Counted from the stretch's first letter, positions 10,242 to 18,855 are shown. The stretch: DNA of 64,000 nucleotides from Roseibium algicola (GCF_001999245.1 NZ_CP019630.1:5733001-5797000), one strand, 5' to 3'. Numbers and translations: made by a program. The notes: a model not told the origin generated them from the sequence alone.

Positions 10242-11947
10242 GTTCTGTTCCCTTGGCGCCCGCGATTATGCCGAGAGCCGTTTTTGCGGTGCGACCAGAC
10301 ACCATCGGCCGCCATCAATTCTGTAAGAATGCCTTCGCGAAGTCCTCTGTCCGCGACGCGCAGACGTGAGCAACTCCAGCGGCGGCGGATAGCTTCCAGG
10401 ATGGCACAACCTGCCAGAACAAGATCAGCCCTATCCGCACCAATGCATGGATTATCCACGCGTGCCTCATAAGGCATGTCGCGCAGCTGATCAATCATTC
10501 TGGAGACGTCCCCATCTTCCAGCCAGGTACCGTCGACCCTGCGCCTGTCATAACGTTTCAGGCCCAGATGGACACCGGCCAGTGTGGTGACCGTACCAGA
10601 TGTTCCGAGCATATGGACCCTGCCCGACGCGATAGCTTCGGTCAGGTTATTAGCAAGATTGAACGCTGCCAGATGTTCGGCGGCATCTTCAATCATGGCT
10701 TCGAAGATATCCGGTGTCACGTGAACACCGCCGTGACGCTCTGCAAGGTTGACGACGCCGACCGGCAACGAGATCCAAGACCGGATGAAGCGGGTCAATG
10801 CATAGCCCCGCGCGCCACATCGGTTGCGCAGGTCCAGCCAGACGATCTCCGAGGAACCTCCGCCGATATCGAACAGAATCACGCCATCGGCGTCGTGATC
10901 CACAAGCGAAGCGCATCCGGCGACTGCCAGGCGGGCCTCTGTCTCGCGGTTCACGACCTCGAGCGCCAAACCTGTCTCCGCCTTCACCCTTTCGATGAAG
11001 TCAGCGCCATTTTCGGCTGCCCGGCAGGCCTCTGTCGCGATAAGCCTTGAGCGAGCAACCCCTCTGTCGGCAAGTTTCCGGTGGCATTGGGCAAGAGCAT
11101 CGATTGCCCGCTCCATGGCCGCATCGCTCAACATTCTGTTCGAGCCGACACCTTCTCCGAGGCGCACTATTCGGGAATAGGCGTCGACCACACGAAATCC
11201 GCGATCTTCAGGTCTGGCGATCAAAAGACGACAATTGTTGGTCCCAAGATCAAGCGCGGCATAAAGCGGTGAGTTGTTCCTGCCCGTAGACCGATCATAT
11301 GGTGCAGGATTACGAGAACCGTCGACCTGTTCCTTCCGGCTTGCTGACGGGCGATTTTCACCATCCCGACGCATGCGCAATTCATGATTACGGTGGGAGG
11401 GTGTACCGGTACTCTTTTCGAGTGTCTTTGAGCTGACAACGATGTCGCCATCGTTTGTCCGTGCAACAGGGACTGATTCTGCTCCGTTGGCGGACTGTTT
11501 GCGCCGTCGGCCGCGTCTACGGGCTGCCTTCTTTCCCTTCAGGCTCGTCGTGGTGTCAGGTTGTCGTTCCGCACCATCCTGGTTCAGTCCGCCTGCCTGG
11601 ACGTTTAGCACGCCCTCACCATTGGCTGCCCGCCCGCGCTTCCGTTTTTTGCGACGTTTCTGGGAAGTGGACGCACCCTCACTCTTTCGCGCAGGTTGTT
11701 CCTGCGCGGCGAGTGCTTGATCGACGGGTCCGGTCACAGCACTGGACGGAATTTGCCCGTCCGTTTCAGGCACTCCGTTGACGACACCGTTTGCCTGTGT
11801 CGCAGAGTTGCCCTTGGGGCGCTTGCCAGACTTGCGCTTTCGGCGTCGTCTGGATGTTCCCCCGGGCTCCCTGGGAGCCCCGCTGGTTCCGGACACATCA
11901 GGGGTACGACGCCCTTTCTCGGGCGGTTCCTGACCTGACTGAGTCAC
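10238..11947 (-). CDS. Ppx/GppA-family exopolyphosphatase / pppGpp phosphatase with long basic N-terminal tail
   Basis: The catalytic domain is the C-terminal ~330 residues. It begins [16 protein letters not shown], with the phosphate-binding loops [12 protein letters not shown] and [11 protein letters not shown] of the ASKHA fold. The preceding ~200 residues are disordered and very basic, with clusters such as [15 protein letters not shown] and [14 protein letters not shown] prefer the GTG at 11947 (569 residues), with AAAGG 8 bases upstream; the frame stays open to an ATG at 12106 (622 residues), so the start is uncertain. It hydrolyses terminal phosphates of polyphosphate and/or pppGpp; family members vary. 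It is coupled to rlmE by a 4-base overlap. Confidence 0.85.
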   Translation of the reverse strand: MTQSGQEPPEKGRRTPDVSGTSGAPREPGGTSRRRRKRKSGKRPKGNSATQANGVVNGVPETDGQIPSSAVTGPVDQALAAQEQPARKSEGASTSQKRRKKRKRGRAANGEGVLNVQAGGLNQDGAERQPDTTTSLKGKKAARRRGRRRKQSANGAESVPVARTNDGDIVVSSKTLEKSTGTPSHRNHELRMRRDGENRPSASRKEQVDGSRNPAPYDRSTGRNNSPLYAALDLGTNNCRLLIARPEDRGFRVVDAYSRIVRLGEGVGSNRMLSDAAMERAIDALAQCHRKLADRGVARSRLIATEACRAAENGADFIERVKAETGLALEVVNRETEARLAVAGCASLVDHDADGVILFDIGGGSSEIVWLDLRNRCGARGYALTRFIRSWISLPVGVVNLAERHGGVHVTPDIFEAMIEDAAEHLAAFNLANNLTEAIASGRVHMLGTSGTVTTLAGVHLGLKRYDRRRVDGTWLEDGDVSRMIDQLRDMPYEARVDNPCIGADRADLVLAGCAILEAIRRRWSCSRLRVADRGLREGILTELMAADGVWSHRKNGSRHNRGRQGNRT

Positions 11948-12239
11948 GTTTTTGCCTTTCAGATCTCCAGTGCTGCCGCCGTTTTTCAAGGGGCGCTGCT
12001 GGGGACTGCGTCTTTCGTTGACAAAACTGTAACAGGTTGACCCTCGCCGGAAAAGCTTTCCTTGAAACGAATGCATACAGTCTTTCGCGAGACTTTCCAC
12101 AGGCATGCAATTTCACAAAAAAGTCGTCGACGGGTCTTGCAATCGTGAATGTGATGGATGTATATGCGGCACACCAATCGAGAGCGACCAATCATTTCGC
12201 CCTGTACCGACGATTGGCAGCTCGCCTTGTGAGCATTGT

Positions 12240-12313
12240 TGGGGAATAGGTTAACGGTAGACCCACGGACTCTGACTCCGTTAGTCCTGGTTCGAATCCA
12301 GGTTCCCCAGCCA
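12240..12313 (+). tRNA. tRNA-Gln (anticodon CTG)
   Basis: This is a full cloverleaf. The acceptor arm TGGGGAA (12240-12246) pairs with TTCCCCA (12303-12309), followed by discriminator G and encoded CCA (12311-12313). The anticodon stem ACGGA/TCCGT surrounds the loop CTCTGAC with anticodon CTG at 12272-12274. The T arm CTGGTTCGAATCCAG is canonical. It stands alone between the Ppx/GppA gene and the YcaO/TfuA operon. tRNA 3' ends are common integration points, but I saw no direct repeat of the 3' end nearby. Confidence 0.97.
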
Positions 12314-12389
12314 ACCTCGTCTTCTGAAAAAACTAGCCTGATGCTGAAGACGCACCTGTCCGTGTCAGTTTACATCTAGTTCCGTTCGA

Positions 12390-13631
12390 TCAAGTTGCTT
12401 GCCGTCTGATTACCTTGCTGGCACAGCGCAGTGCGCCATTTGCATGGGCAAGGCTTTCCCAGCCGAAGACCAGCTTGGGATCGAAGCCGAGATCTTTCCA
12501 GATCCTGGCGTTCTCCGCGTCGAATTCCGTGAACCTGCTCTCTTCGCCGAAGCATGGCAACCACATGATTGGTTTGCCATTTCCCTCTCGTACCGCATTT
12601 TCCAGAATAACGTTGTTGTAGAGTCGCGGTCTGACTGCGTTCTTTACGTCGACCCCACAGGGAACTGGATTGCGGATGATTTCGAAACCCTGGTCCCTCA
12701 ACCAATGTTCCGACGCATCGAGAAGTCTCTTTTCCCGTTTTGCCTTGCTGATGGCTTCTGGGGCCACGGCCACCGGGTCTGCCAGCAATAACAAGTGCTT
12801 GCCGTTGTGGCGCAAACCTGTTGGAGAGACATATCTGTCAACATGGCTTTCGCACCGCTCAATGGTCGTAACCAGATCCGGCCTTAAGTGATAAAATGGA
12901 AGGTCCCCGAGCAAATCATTCGCTGTTTGCCAGTCCAGGTCTCTCTCACGGTTAGAATCTGCAGTGTTCTTGCCGGCCCTGATTTCTTGAGCATCGACGG
13001 CGGGCTTTTCGAACAAGTCTTGTCTTCGGTATCCCCAATAGCAGACAGGTCTGTTATCGAGTTCACCGATACGTCGATCTGCGGCAAGCAAAGTGCTGTC
13101 ACCGCCATACTTGTTTGAGGCTGATCTCAGCCGGCTTGTGTGACCGATGAGACGAAAGCCCTCACCAACGATCTCGTCTCCACCCGGCAAAAAGAGTGGC
13201 AGATCGTGGCAGGCGACAGAAAGGTGTTCGGCCAATAACCCCGGCAAGATGCCCCTGGGCCAGTCGCATGCTGGAGCGGCAATCCGCAGGTCGTTGCCTC
13301 GCATTTGTACCAGGATGGAATCCTGTGCCCAGATATCTGCACTTTCAAGCGGCCTAGCGCCTGCCAGGACAATGTCAAAGCGACACTCGGTCTGTGTTTC
13401 GATCCAGCTTCTTGCAGCCGCCTCGTTAAATGCATCGGCAAATACCAGGATTGAAACGCTCGAAGGCATGGCCTTGAGCAGATTTCCGATCGCGGCGAGT
13501 ATCTTTTCGGCGTGAGGATTGCCGGGATCAAAGACCTTTTGAGGTAGTGAGATCGCTATCGTTTCAATCAGACCGCCACAATCCGGCACGATTGACCATG
13601 TGGTCCTGGCTTTTACAATCTCCATTTTCAT
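12390..13631 (-). CDS. Guanidine-modifying-enzyme superfamily protein (agmatine deiminase / peptidyl-arginine deiminase-like)
   Basis: The protein has 413 residues, with ATG at 13631 and AGGTGA 7 bases upstream. Residues recall the agmatine-deiminase/PAD fold. Asp104 lies in IWAQDSILV (family W-x-x-D). LPGGDEIVGEGF resembles the GG-N/D loop. His263-Val-Asp265 in ESHVDRYVSP matches the catalytic HVD, and Cys403 in NGALRCASKV is placed like the C-terminal nucleophile. Such enzymes hydrolyse or transfer amidino groups of arginine-like substrates. It is the last gene of the YcaO/TfuA operon, 6 bp after tfuA, so its substrate may be an Arg in a modified peptide or protein. That role is inference; overall similarity to characterised deiminases looks low. 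Confidence 0.65.
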   Translation of the reverse strand: MKMEIVKARTTWSIVPDCGGLIETIAISLPQKVFDPGNPHAEKILAAIGNLLKAMPSSVSILVFADAFNEAAARSWIETQTECRFDIVLAGARPLESADIWAQDSILVQMRGNDLRIAAPACDWPRGILPGLLAEHLSVACHDLPLFLPGGDEIVGEGFRLIGHTSRLRSASNKYGGDSTLLAADRRIGELDNRPVCYWGYRRQDLFEKPAVDAQEIRAGKNTADSNRERDLDWQTANDLLGDLPFYHLRPDLVTTIERCESHVDRYVSPTGLRHNGKHLLLLADPVAVAPEAISKAKREKRLLDASEHWLRDQGFEIIRNPVPCGVDVKNAVRPRLYNNVILENAVREGNGKPIMWLPCFGEESRFTEFDAENARIWKDLGFDPKLVFGWESLAHANGALRCASKVIRRQAT

Positions 13632-13637
13632 TAGCTG

Positions 13638-14366
13638 TCACCTGCCAAGAACTTCTTTTTCAAGTGACTTGAGAAAAAGGGTGTTCTGTATTTTCCAACT
13701 GTCCTGACCATCATGCGTCTCAATCTCGATGTTCTCTTTCAGATTGGTCAGGAGCTTTTGAGCGTCTTGTCGTTTCAAGCTCTGCTCGAACTCGGGCAGG
13801 CACTTCAGAAAGTGAGCGCTTTCAGCTTCGGAAAGTCCTGTTTCGCTCAGCACGCGCACCCAGGTGCGCGTGGAAAAATGCAGACCGGTTGCAGCTTTCA
13901 GCAATGCATCGTGTGCGCTCTCGACAATGAACCCGCCTTTCAAAGCTGCAGACAGAGTCGCCTCCGCATCCACCAGCGCCAGTGTCAGCGGGCGATAGCC
14001 CAGTTCTGCCGGAGCGTGCGAAACAGCAACATCCGCATCCGATTGACGCCTTCCCGCTTGGTAGTCTGCAAAAATTGCCCCGACACCAACCATCCCGAAT
14101 GGGAAACACTCTGCAGCCCGTAATGCGCCCATGCTGGCCGCGCCGTACACCCTGCACCCCTCCTGTAGGGCGAACAGGATTTCCTTGTGCCAGACAGAAG
14201 GTGTGGAATTGAAGTAACCATCAATCAATCCGATCACGCGGCGCCCCTGCCCCACGGCTCGCAGAATGTCTCCGCGTGCCGCAGGTGGGAACACGTCTAG
14301 GCTATCAAAAAGATCGCCGGCCAAGCCGTGAACGCTCGGTCCTGCAAAAACGACGGGTTTCAACAT
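13638..14366 (-). CDS. TfuA-like protein (YcaO partner)
   Basis: The protein has 242 residues and bears the TfuA core: VFAGPSVHG at the N-terminus, FPPAARGDIL, RVIGLIDGYF, VWHKEILFAL and GAASMGALRAAE. TfuA proteins accompany YcaO enzymes in trifolitoxin-type and thioamide-forming systems, and in archaea are thought to help deliver sulfur for peptide thioamidation. The frame overlaps the end of ycaO by 7 bases, and the deiminase-like gene follows after 6 bp, so all three should be co-expressed. Nothing suggests truncation. Confidence 0.88.
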   Translation of the reverse strand: MLKPVVFAGPSVHGLAGDLFDSLDVFPPAARGDILRAVGQGRRVIGLIDGYFNSTPSVWHKEILFALQEGCRVYGAASMGALRAAECFPFGMVGVGAIFADYQAGRRQSDADVAVSHAPAELGYRPLTLALVDAEATLSAALKGGFIVESAHDALLKAATGLHFSTRTWVRVLSETGLSEAESAHFLKCLPEFEQSLKRQDAQKLLTNLKENIEIETHDGQDSWKIQNTLFLKSLEKEVLGR

Positions 14367-15529
14367 GCAGTGCTCAGCACTTCCGTCGTCAGCAGTATCG
14401 AGTTCATGGACATTTCGGAGAAGCTGCCGGAATGCGCGTCAAGGCCTGTGACGATCGTCCTCACCACGTGAACGTCCGGGACCGGCGATTTGAGCGGAAA
14501 CATGTAGGCATCTTCAATGCCAGCCGCCCGCATCAGCTTCAGGACATCCTGCCACCCCATGGACGACTGCCTTGCAGGGCGGAACTCAGCCTCAAGTTTG
14601 GCAAGAGGAATGAGTGGTGGCTGGTTCCTGGCTACGCCATCCTTGGACTGCTGAAAACGATCCATCGCAAGGTCGTCGCGCGCACCGGCGATGTCCGTCA
14701 GACGTGACTGCACCGCTTCAAGCAAAGCTGCGAGTATCGCCTCGGCAACGTTCGTCCGGCAGGCAATTCCGGCAGGAGCACGCGAAATGACACCGGATGG
14801 CCCATTCACCTGCCGCGAGATGACAGCGGCAATGACCGGAAGTTTCACGCGTCCTGGAAGAGCGTATATGTGAAGATCAAGCCCGGCTTTTGAGACCTTC
14901 TCCAGAATGGCGTCTAGATCGGCGTTCGCGCCCTCGTAGTCGGTGACCTCCCGGATATTATTGACGAACAAACCGAAAGTATCGACCACACTGGACGCGT
15001 CATGTTCCACGAGCTCAAGCAGGGCGTGTTCGATGGCCTTGTCGATCGAGAAATGTGCCGCCAACCCCTGGGATGTCATACGGAAGGCATGACGGTCCCA
15101 AGGCATATCGCTACGCATGTCCATCCCGACCAATTCGTAGGGCGCGAAGCGTTGCTCGCCGGAAATCAGGGACGTTCCAGGAACCCAGGCGCGCTGGCGG
15201 GTCGGGTCGAGCTGATGCGGGTTGACCCTTGCTAGATCAAAGAACGGAATGACGCTCCTTTGCTGACGCGCCATGTCTTCGATCGTCGCGAATTCCGTGA
15301 CGTGCTGTCGCGGTTGTTCGGCGACAGCACATTCCACGGCTTCCATGATCGCTGAAATCTTCGCCTGATCGTCGGTCACACCTTTTCCCTGGGAAACGGA
15401 AAGAGACCTGGAATTCGGCCTGGTTGCGAACCAGACCGGGATCCCGATCGTGTCCAGCCCGGTGATCTCACCCAATCTGGTAATGCCGAAGCTGCGCAGG
15501 AATTGCGGAGAGAAAGGATCGGATTGCAC
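14360..15529 (-). CDS. YcaO-family ATP-dependent cyclodehydratase / thioamide synthetase
   Basis: The core runs through GITRLGEITGLDTIGIPVW, SRSLSVSQGKG, the ATP/Mg helices AIMEAVECAVAE and HALLELVEHDA, and a C-terminal half with ILAALLEAVQSRL. YcaO enzymes phosphorylate a backbone amide so that Cys, Ser, Thr or sulfide can attack, giving azolines or thioamides. I choose the GTG at 15529 (389 residues) because AGGAGG stands exactly 8 bases before it. The ATG at 15604 would overlap the upstream gene by 23 bp and has no usable ribosome site. With TfuA adjacent, thioamide formation is the more likely chemistry. The substrate is unknown. Confidence 0.88.
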   Translation of the reverse strand: MQSDPFSPQFLRSFGITRLGEITGLDTIGIPVWFATRPNSRSLSVSQGKGVTDDQAKISAIMEAVECAVAEQPRQHVTEFATIEDMARQQRSVIPFFDLARVNPHQLDPTRQRAWVPGTSLISGEQRFAPYELVGMDMRSDMPWDRHAFRMTSQGLAAHFSIDKAIEHALLELVEHDASSVVDTFGLFVNNIREVTDYEGANADLDAILEKVSKAGLDLHIYALPGRVKLPVIAAVISRQVNGPSGVISRAPAGIACRTNVAEAILAALLEAVQSRLTDIAGARDDLAMDRFQQSKDGVARNQPPLIPLAKLEAEFRPARQSSMGWQDVLKLMRAAGIEDAYMFPLKSPVPDVHVVRTIVTGLDAHSGSFSEMSMNSILLTTEVLSTAC

Positions 15530-15581
15530 AGCGAATACCTCCTGTAGCGGTGCGATTTTGCCAGTCAGGCCGCCTTCCGGA

Positions 15582-16004
15582 TCAATCGTCCGAAAGCACG
15601 GCATCCTGAAGCGTGTCGGGATTTCCGGAATCAGAACCAGAGCCGGTCTTGGAAACCGGATCCTGGATCGGCGCCCAGCTCAGCCTGTTGAGGTCCCAAT
15701 CGCTGTCGTCGACATCAGTGAGGAAGGCAAAATCGACATCCGAGATCGTGCTGCCTTGTTTGATTGCCTGGTAGATACCTTCCGACTCGACCTGGCTGAG
15801 GCTTGTTTCCGGATTGCCGTCACTTTCGGCGAACAGGACGCGGGCAGCAGCAGCAATGCGTGCATAGCCGTCGACACCGGCATTTTGCGCTTCGTAAGCC
15901 AGAATTGTCTGGTGCGACACACGAGATACGCGCAGCGGATCCATTCGCAAAAAAACAACTCCATGACCGCGTTTTCCGATCACGTAAAATGACGAATTAG
16001 GCAT
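15582..16004 (-). CDS. 140-aa small protein of the YcaO/TfuA operon, unknown family
   Basis: The gene has a strong AGGAGA site before ATG 16004. The protein has no cysteine, signal peptide or membrane segment. The N-terminus (MPNSSFYVIGKRGHGVVFLR) is Gly- and Arg-bearing. The middle is helical (GYARIAAAARVLFAES). The C-terminal 45 residues are acidic, Ser/Gly/Asp-rich and probably disordered. It lies between the regulator (25-bp gap) and ycaO. It may be the substrate (precursor) or a recognition partner of the YcaO/TfuA pair; lack of Cys would argue against thiazoline formation but not against thioamide or oxazoline. I do not recognise the family. Confidence 0.7.
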   Translation of the reverse strand: MPNSSFYVIGKRGHGVVFLRMDPLRVSRVSHQTILAYEAQNAGVDGYARIAAAARVLFAESDGNPETSLSQVESEGIYQAIKQGSTISDVDFAFLTDVDDSDWDLNRLSWAPIQDPVSKTGSGSDSGNPDTLQDAVLSDD

Positions 16005-16029
16005 AATTTTCTCCTGTAAATGGGTTTAC

Positions 16030-17952
16030 TTAGTCGAAGCCGGCGAGTTTCAGACCTTCCAGAAAGATCTTGTTGTTCTCTGGATTCTTGTCTGGTTGGA
16101 AGCGAACGATTTCCTGTGCGGTCATCCCCGGATAAACATCCATGAGACGCCGTGCATATTGTCTTGCGCTCTCGATTTGCCCGTCGAGAGCGAGGCTTGC
16201 CGTCAGGACGCGCAATGCAGGTTCCTCGTCGTCCATCTGCTTGCACAGCCGGACGGCCTCTGCGTAGTCGGCCAGCTTGAAGGCGATGCTCGCACCCGCC
16301 CACCAGTAGATGTCCGGTGCAAGTGGATTGAGATCGATCGCGTGCTTGAAACGCTTCCAGGCGTCCTTGGGCTTGCCGAAATGCGCAAGCGCATCTGCGT
16401 GCTGTATGAGCAGATCCGAAGAGTTGGGGCTCAAGGTCTCGGCTTCCTGGAACTTGGCTTCCGAGGTCGTGTAATCACGTTGGTAAAGCGCGATGACCGC
16501 AGCCATCCAGTAGCCGATACCGGCCGTCGAATCGATCTCGATGGCTGCGTCCGCTTCCGCCTTGGCGCGGTGAAGAAGGTGCGGATCCGTCCCCCCGAGC
16601 AGCAACCATTCCAGTTGCATTGTCTGCGCTATGCGAGCGCGGGCGATGGACAGGTCCTTGTCGTACGTGAGACCTTGCCGGAATTCCTTTCTGGCCCGGC
16701 GGATCATGCTCAGATTACAGGTCTTGATGAGGTTCTGCCCCCGCAAGACGTGCAGATAGCTCTGGGCATTGATCGACCGACCGGAGTCGAGCATCTGTCG
16801 CTCGATCTGCTGGGCGAGATTGGCTGCCACGGTTTTTGCAAGAAGCCGGAAGGTATAGTGAAGGTCCTCCGGCTCCATCGAATACTCCGCAGACCAGATG
16901 ATCTCCCCTGTGCCGTCATCGATAACGGTAAAGGAAATCTTTTGGCTGCCCGGGAGCAGAAAACTCTGCACGGAGTAGTTGGACCGAATTTTTTCCCAGT
17001 TGCTTAAATTGCCGCCGCGAAAGTCACGCATCGTACTGAACGGCGAGACCACGACAAATGTCTTGAATCTGGAGAAACTGTTCGCGACATCCTCGACGAA
17101 TGCCTCGGCAAGCTGCGCATCCGGATGTTGATCGATGTGGCGGGGCGACGAAAAGGCAACGCGCGGAACCGGTGGTTTGGGAGGTGCCGGACGCTCCTCA
17201 ACCGGTTTGACCCCCGTCGGTGCGACCCAGACTGTTCCTGAAGGCTTGCTGCTTGTATTGCCAGGCACACGAGGCAAGGCAGGATTGAGAACCGAATTCA
17301 TCAACCGGTCGATACGATCGACGCCATCCTGATCGCCACACCTGCCATAAGCTTTTGAAATGATACGATAGCATTCGGGGCTGTCAGGTTCGAAAGCCAG
17401 AAGCCGATCAGCGATCTTGCCGATGTTGCCGCCACGATCCGCTCCGAAGCGTGTCGTTTCCTCAAGGGCTGCTGCTGCTCTGTTAAACAGTTTCTCCCTC
17501 AGGCTCGCGCGCTCGGTCAGCAGCCAAAGGTTCAGCTGTTCACCTTCGAACTCCATGCCATCGAGCAGTTCACCGGTGAACTGCTCTATCCCGGACATCA
17601 TGCCTTCAAGGTCGGTAGCCTTGCAGGACTGGAGAAAAGCGGCCAGATCGGAACTTTGCGCCCCGGGCCCAAGACTGATTCTGGTCTGGGTCGTTTCAAT
17701 GAGCGGTCCGGCTTCGGGCTGCCTGCTTTGAACCCTCACAAGCAGTTGCCTGAGGTTTGCCATGGCCCTGGTTTGAGCGACATCCTCCCAAAGCAGGGCA
17801 GCCGCCTTTTGACGCGCAAGCTCGTTGCCAGGAACAAGCAACAATACTGCAAGCAACGCGTATCCCTTGGCAGGAAAAGGGGTATTCCGCGAGTAATACA
17901 CTGACGGAACGCCAAGTAGTCGAATATTAGTGCCTGAACTACTTTTATTCAT
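16030..17952 (-). CDS. SARP/BTAD-type transcriptional regulator with TolB-like and TPR regions
   Basis: The protein has 640 residues, with ATG at 17952 preceded by AGGGGG. Residues about 10-100 resemble the winged-helix domain of SARP/AfsR regulators (IRLLGVPSV, then LARQKAAALLWED and ANLRQLLVRVQ). A bacterial transcriptional activation (BTAD) TPR-like region extends to about 220. A Pro-rich linker leads to a TolB/adenylate-cyclase-like middle (FSRFKTFVVVSPFSTM), and a C-terminal TPR block covers about 430-640. It heads the YcaO/TfuA operon and is probably its pathway-specific activator. Direct GTGACGG repeats and an inverted repeat lie upstream. The ligand or signal is unknown. Confidence 0.75.
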   Translation of the reverse strand: MNKSSSGTNIRLLGVPSVYYSRNTPFPAKGYALLAVLLLVPGNELARQKAAALLWEDVAQTRAMANLRQLLVRVQSRQPEAGPLIETTQTRISLGPGAQSSDLAAFLQSCKATDLEGMMSGIEQFTGELLDGMEFEGEQLNLWLLTERASLREKLFNRAAAALEETTRFGADRGGNIGKIADRLLAFEPDSPECYRIISKAYGRCGDQDGVDRIDRLMNSVLNPALPRVPGNTSSKPSGTVWVAPTGVKPVEERPAPPKPPVPRVAFSSPRHIDQHPDAQLAEAFVEDVANSFSRFKTFVVVSPFSTMRDFRGGNLSNWEKIRSNYSVQSFLLPGSQKISFTVIDDGTGEIIWSAEYSMEPEDLHYTFRLLAKTVAANLAQQIERQMLDSGRSINAQSYLHVLRGQNLIKTCNLSMIRRARKEFRQGLTYDKDLSIARARIAQTMQLEWLLLGGTDPHLLHRAKAEADAAIEIDSTAGIGYWMAAVIALYQRDYTTSEAKFQEAETLSPNSSDLLIQHADALAHFGKPKDAWKRFKHAIDLNPLAPDIYWWAGASIAFKLADYAEAVRLCKQMDDEEPALRVLTASLALDGQIESARQYARRLMDVYPGMTAQEIVRFQPDKNPENNKIFLEGLKLAGFD

Positions 17953-18011
17953 CACGTTGCCCCCTGGTAATTTTTTCTAACACAGTTCCCCCCACAGAAG
18001 AACACCACTGC

Positions 18012-18038
18012 CGTGACGGAGTCACGCCTGTGTGACGG
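18012..18038. promoter_or_regulatory. Candidate operator upstream of the SARP gene
   Basis: An inverted repeat CGTGAC-gga-GTCACG spans 18012-18026. The heptamer GTGACGG occurs at 18013-18019 and again at 18032-18038 in the same orientation, 19 bp apart. SARP-type activators bind direct heptamer repeats, so this is a plausible site, about 60-85 bp upstream of the regulator's start codon. No binding evidence exists. Confidence 0.35.
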
Positions 18039-18138
18039 CGCTATTGGGAATGTAGCTTTGCCGAAGGGACGAAGAGTGATCACACTTCGCGGCCAATAGC
18101 AAAAAACTACGTATTATCAGATAGTAAGGAAACCATTC

Positions 18139-18639
18139 ATGTCTGGTAAGATCTCCTTCAGGAGGACCTATGCGGGGTACGGAGACAATGTACGACCATT
18201 TGAAAGGGCTAACGACATAGGATCCGTTATTACGGAATTTCTTTGGTACGAAGGTTCTCCATTTTATCCTCTTGGCGATTTGATCTCCGCAAATATCAGT
18301 TCCGTCTGGCTTGGTGCGGGAGAGCCGACGAAAGACGACGAAGACAATCTGGATCTCGTTTTCAAAATGCCTGAAAGCGACGGGGGCAATTTTTTCGAAA
18401 TCGTTCTCAGGTCCAGCGGTGGCACTTCTTATGGTGGCTGGGCCTGGGGTCAGGATCTGGAAGTAACCGACACAGTGGTTTCCGGTCACAGAGTGCTTGT
18501 CGCTCATGCAAACGAACTTAGTGTATTTCTCGAATATTCTCTCGAAAAAGGAAAATACGTTCAGCGAAACGTAGAATCCGATTGCAAGATCACGACTTCT
18601 ACAGTCAGAAAACTGACAAAAATGGCAAAGAGACACTGA
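18139..18639 (+). CDS. Hypothetical protein, 166 aa
   Basis: The ATG at 18139 is preceded by AAGGA. The protein is acidic in the middle and basic at the end. It has beta-rich stretches (FFEIVLRSSGGTSYGGWAWGQDLEV) and no signal peptide or membrane segment. I do not recognise a family. A 204-residue frame exists on the other strand over the same DNA; I prefer this one because it has a ribosome site and a more protein-like composition. It is divergent from the SARP-led operon, sharing 186 bp of upstream DNA, so it may belong to the same regulon. Confidence 0.55.
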   Translation: MSGKISFRRTYAGYGDNVRPFERANDIGSVITEFLWYEGSPFYPLGDLISANISSVWLGAGEPTKDDEDNLDLVFKMPESDGGNFFEIVLRSSGGTSYGGWAWGQDLEVTDTVVSGHRVLVAHANELSVFLEYSLEKGKYVQRNVESDCKITTSTVRKLTKMAKRH

Positions 18640-18723
18640 TTTTTTTAGGAATAACTAGGCACACCGAGCGTATTTGAGGTGAAAACGCCGCTTTTGTTTG
18701 AGGCTATTGAAAGGATTACCCGT

Positions 18724-18813
18724 TCAAAGAAGTTCGTTCATCTTCTTTGAAAGCCCGGGCCGCTCCCGGAAGCAACTGATTGTATCCCACCACAATCGCT
18801 TCCGGGGGCGGTC
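18724..18813. terminator. Two consecutive hairpins between the hypothetical gene and the GntR gene
   Basis: TCAAAGAAG (18724-18732) pairs with CTTCTTTGA (18742-18750). A second, much larger hairpin pairs 18758-18773 with 18798-18813 (16 bp, two G-T pairs) and contains an inner GATTGT/ACAATC stem. The genes on either side converge here, so a bidirectional terminator is likely, although the T-tract is poor (TTATT). Confidence 0.5.
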
Positions 18814-18855
18814 TTATTCGTTCAACCAACCCCGAAAGCTCCAAGAAGCCCTTGG

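Noticed and set aside
9498..10472. Plus-strand frame of 324 codons over rlmE and the Ppx/GppA gene
   Set aside because: It spans two well-supported minus-strand genes and their overlap; shadow coding.
12240..12313. tRNA-Gln as attachment site of an integrated element carrying the YcaO operon
   Set aside because: No integrase gene and no second copy of the tRNA 3' end are visible; the operon has composition like its surroundings.
18022..18636. Minus-strand frame of 204 codons over the 166-aa hypothetical gene
   Set aside because: No ribosome site, odd composition (Cys- and Phe-rich start), and the plus-strand frame has AAGGA before its ATG.
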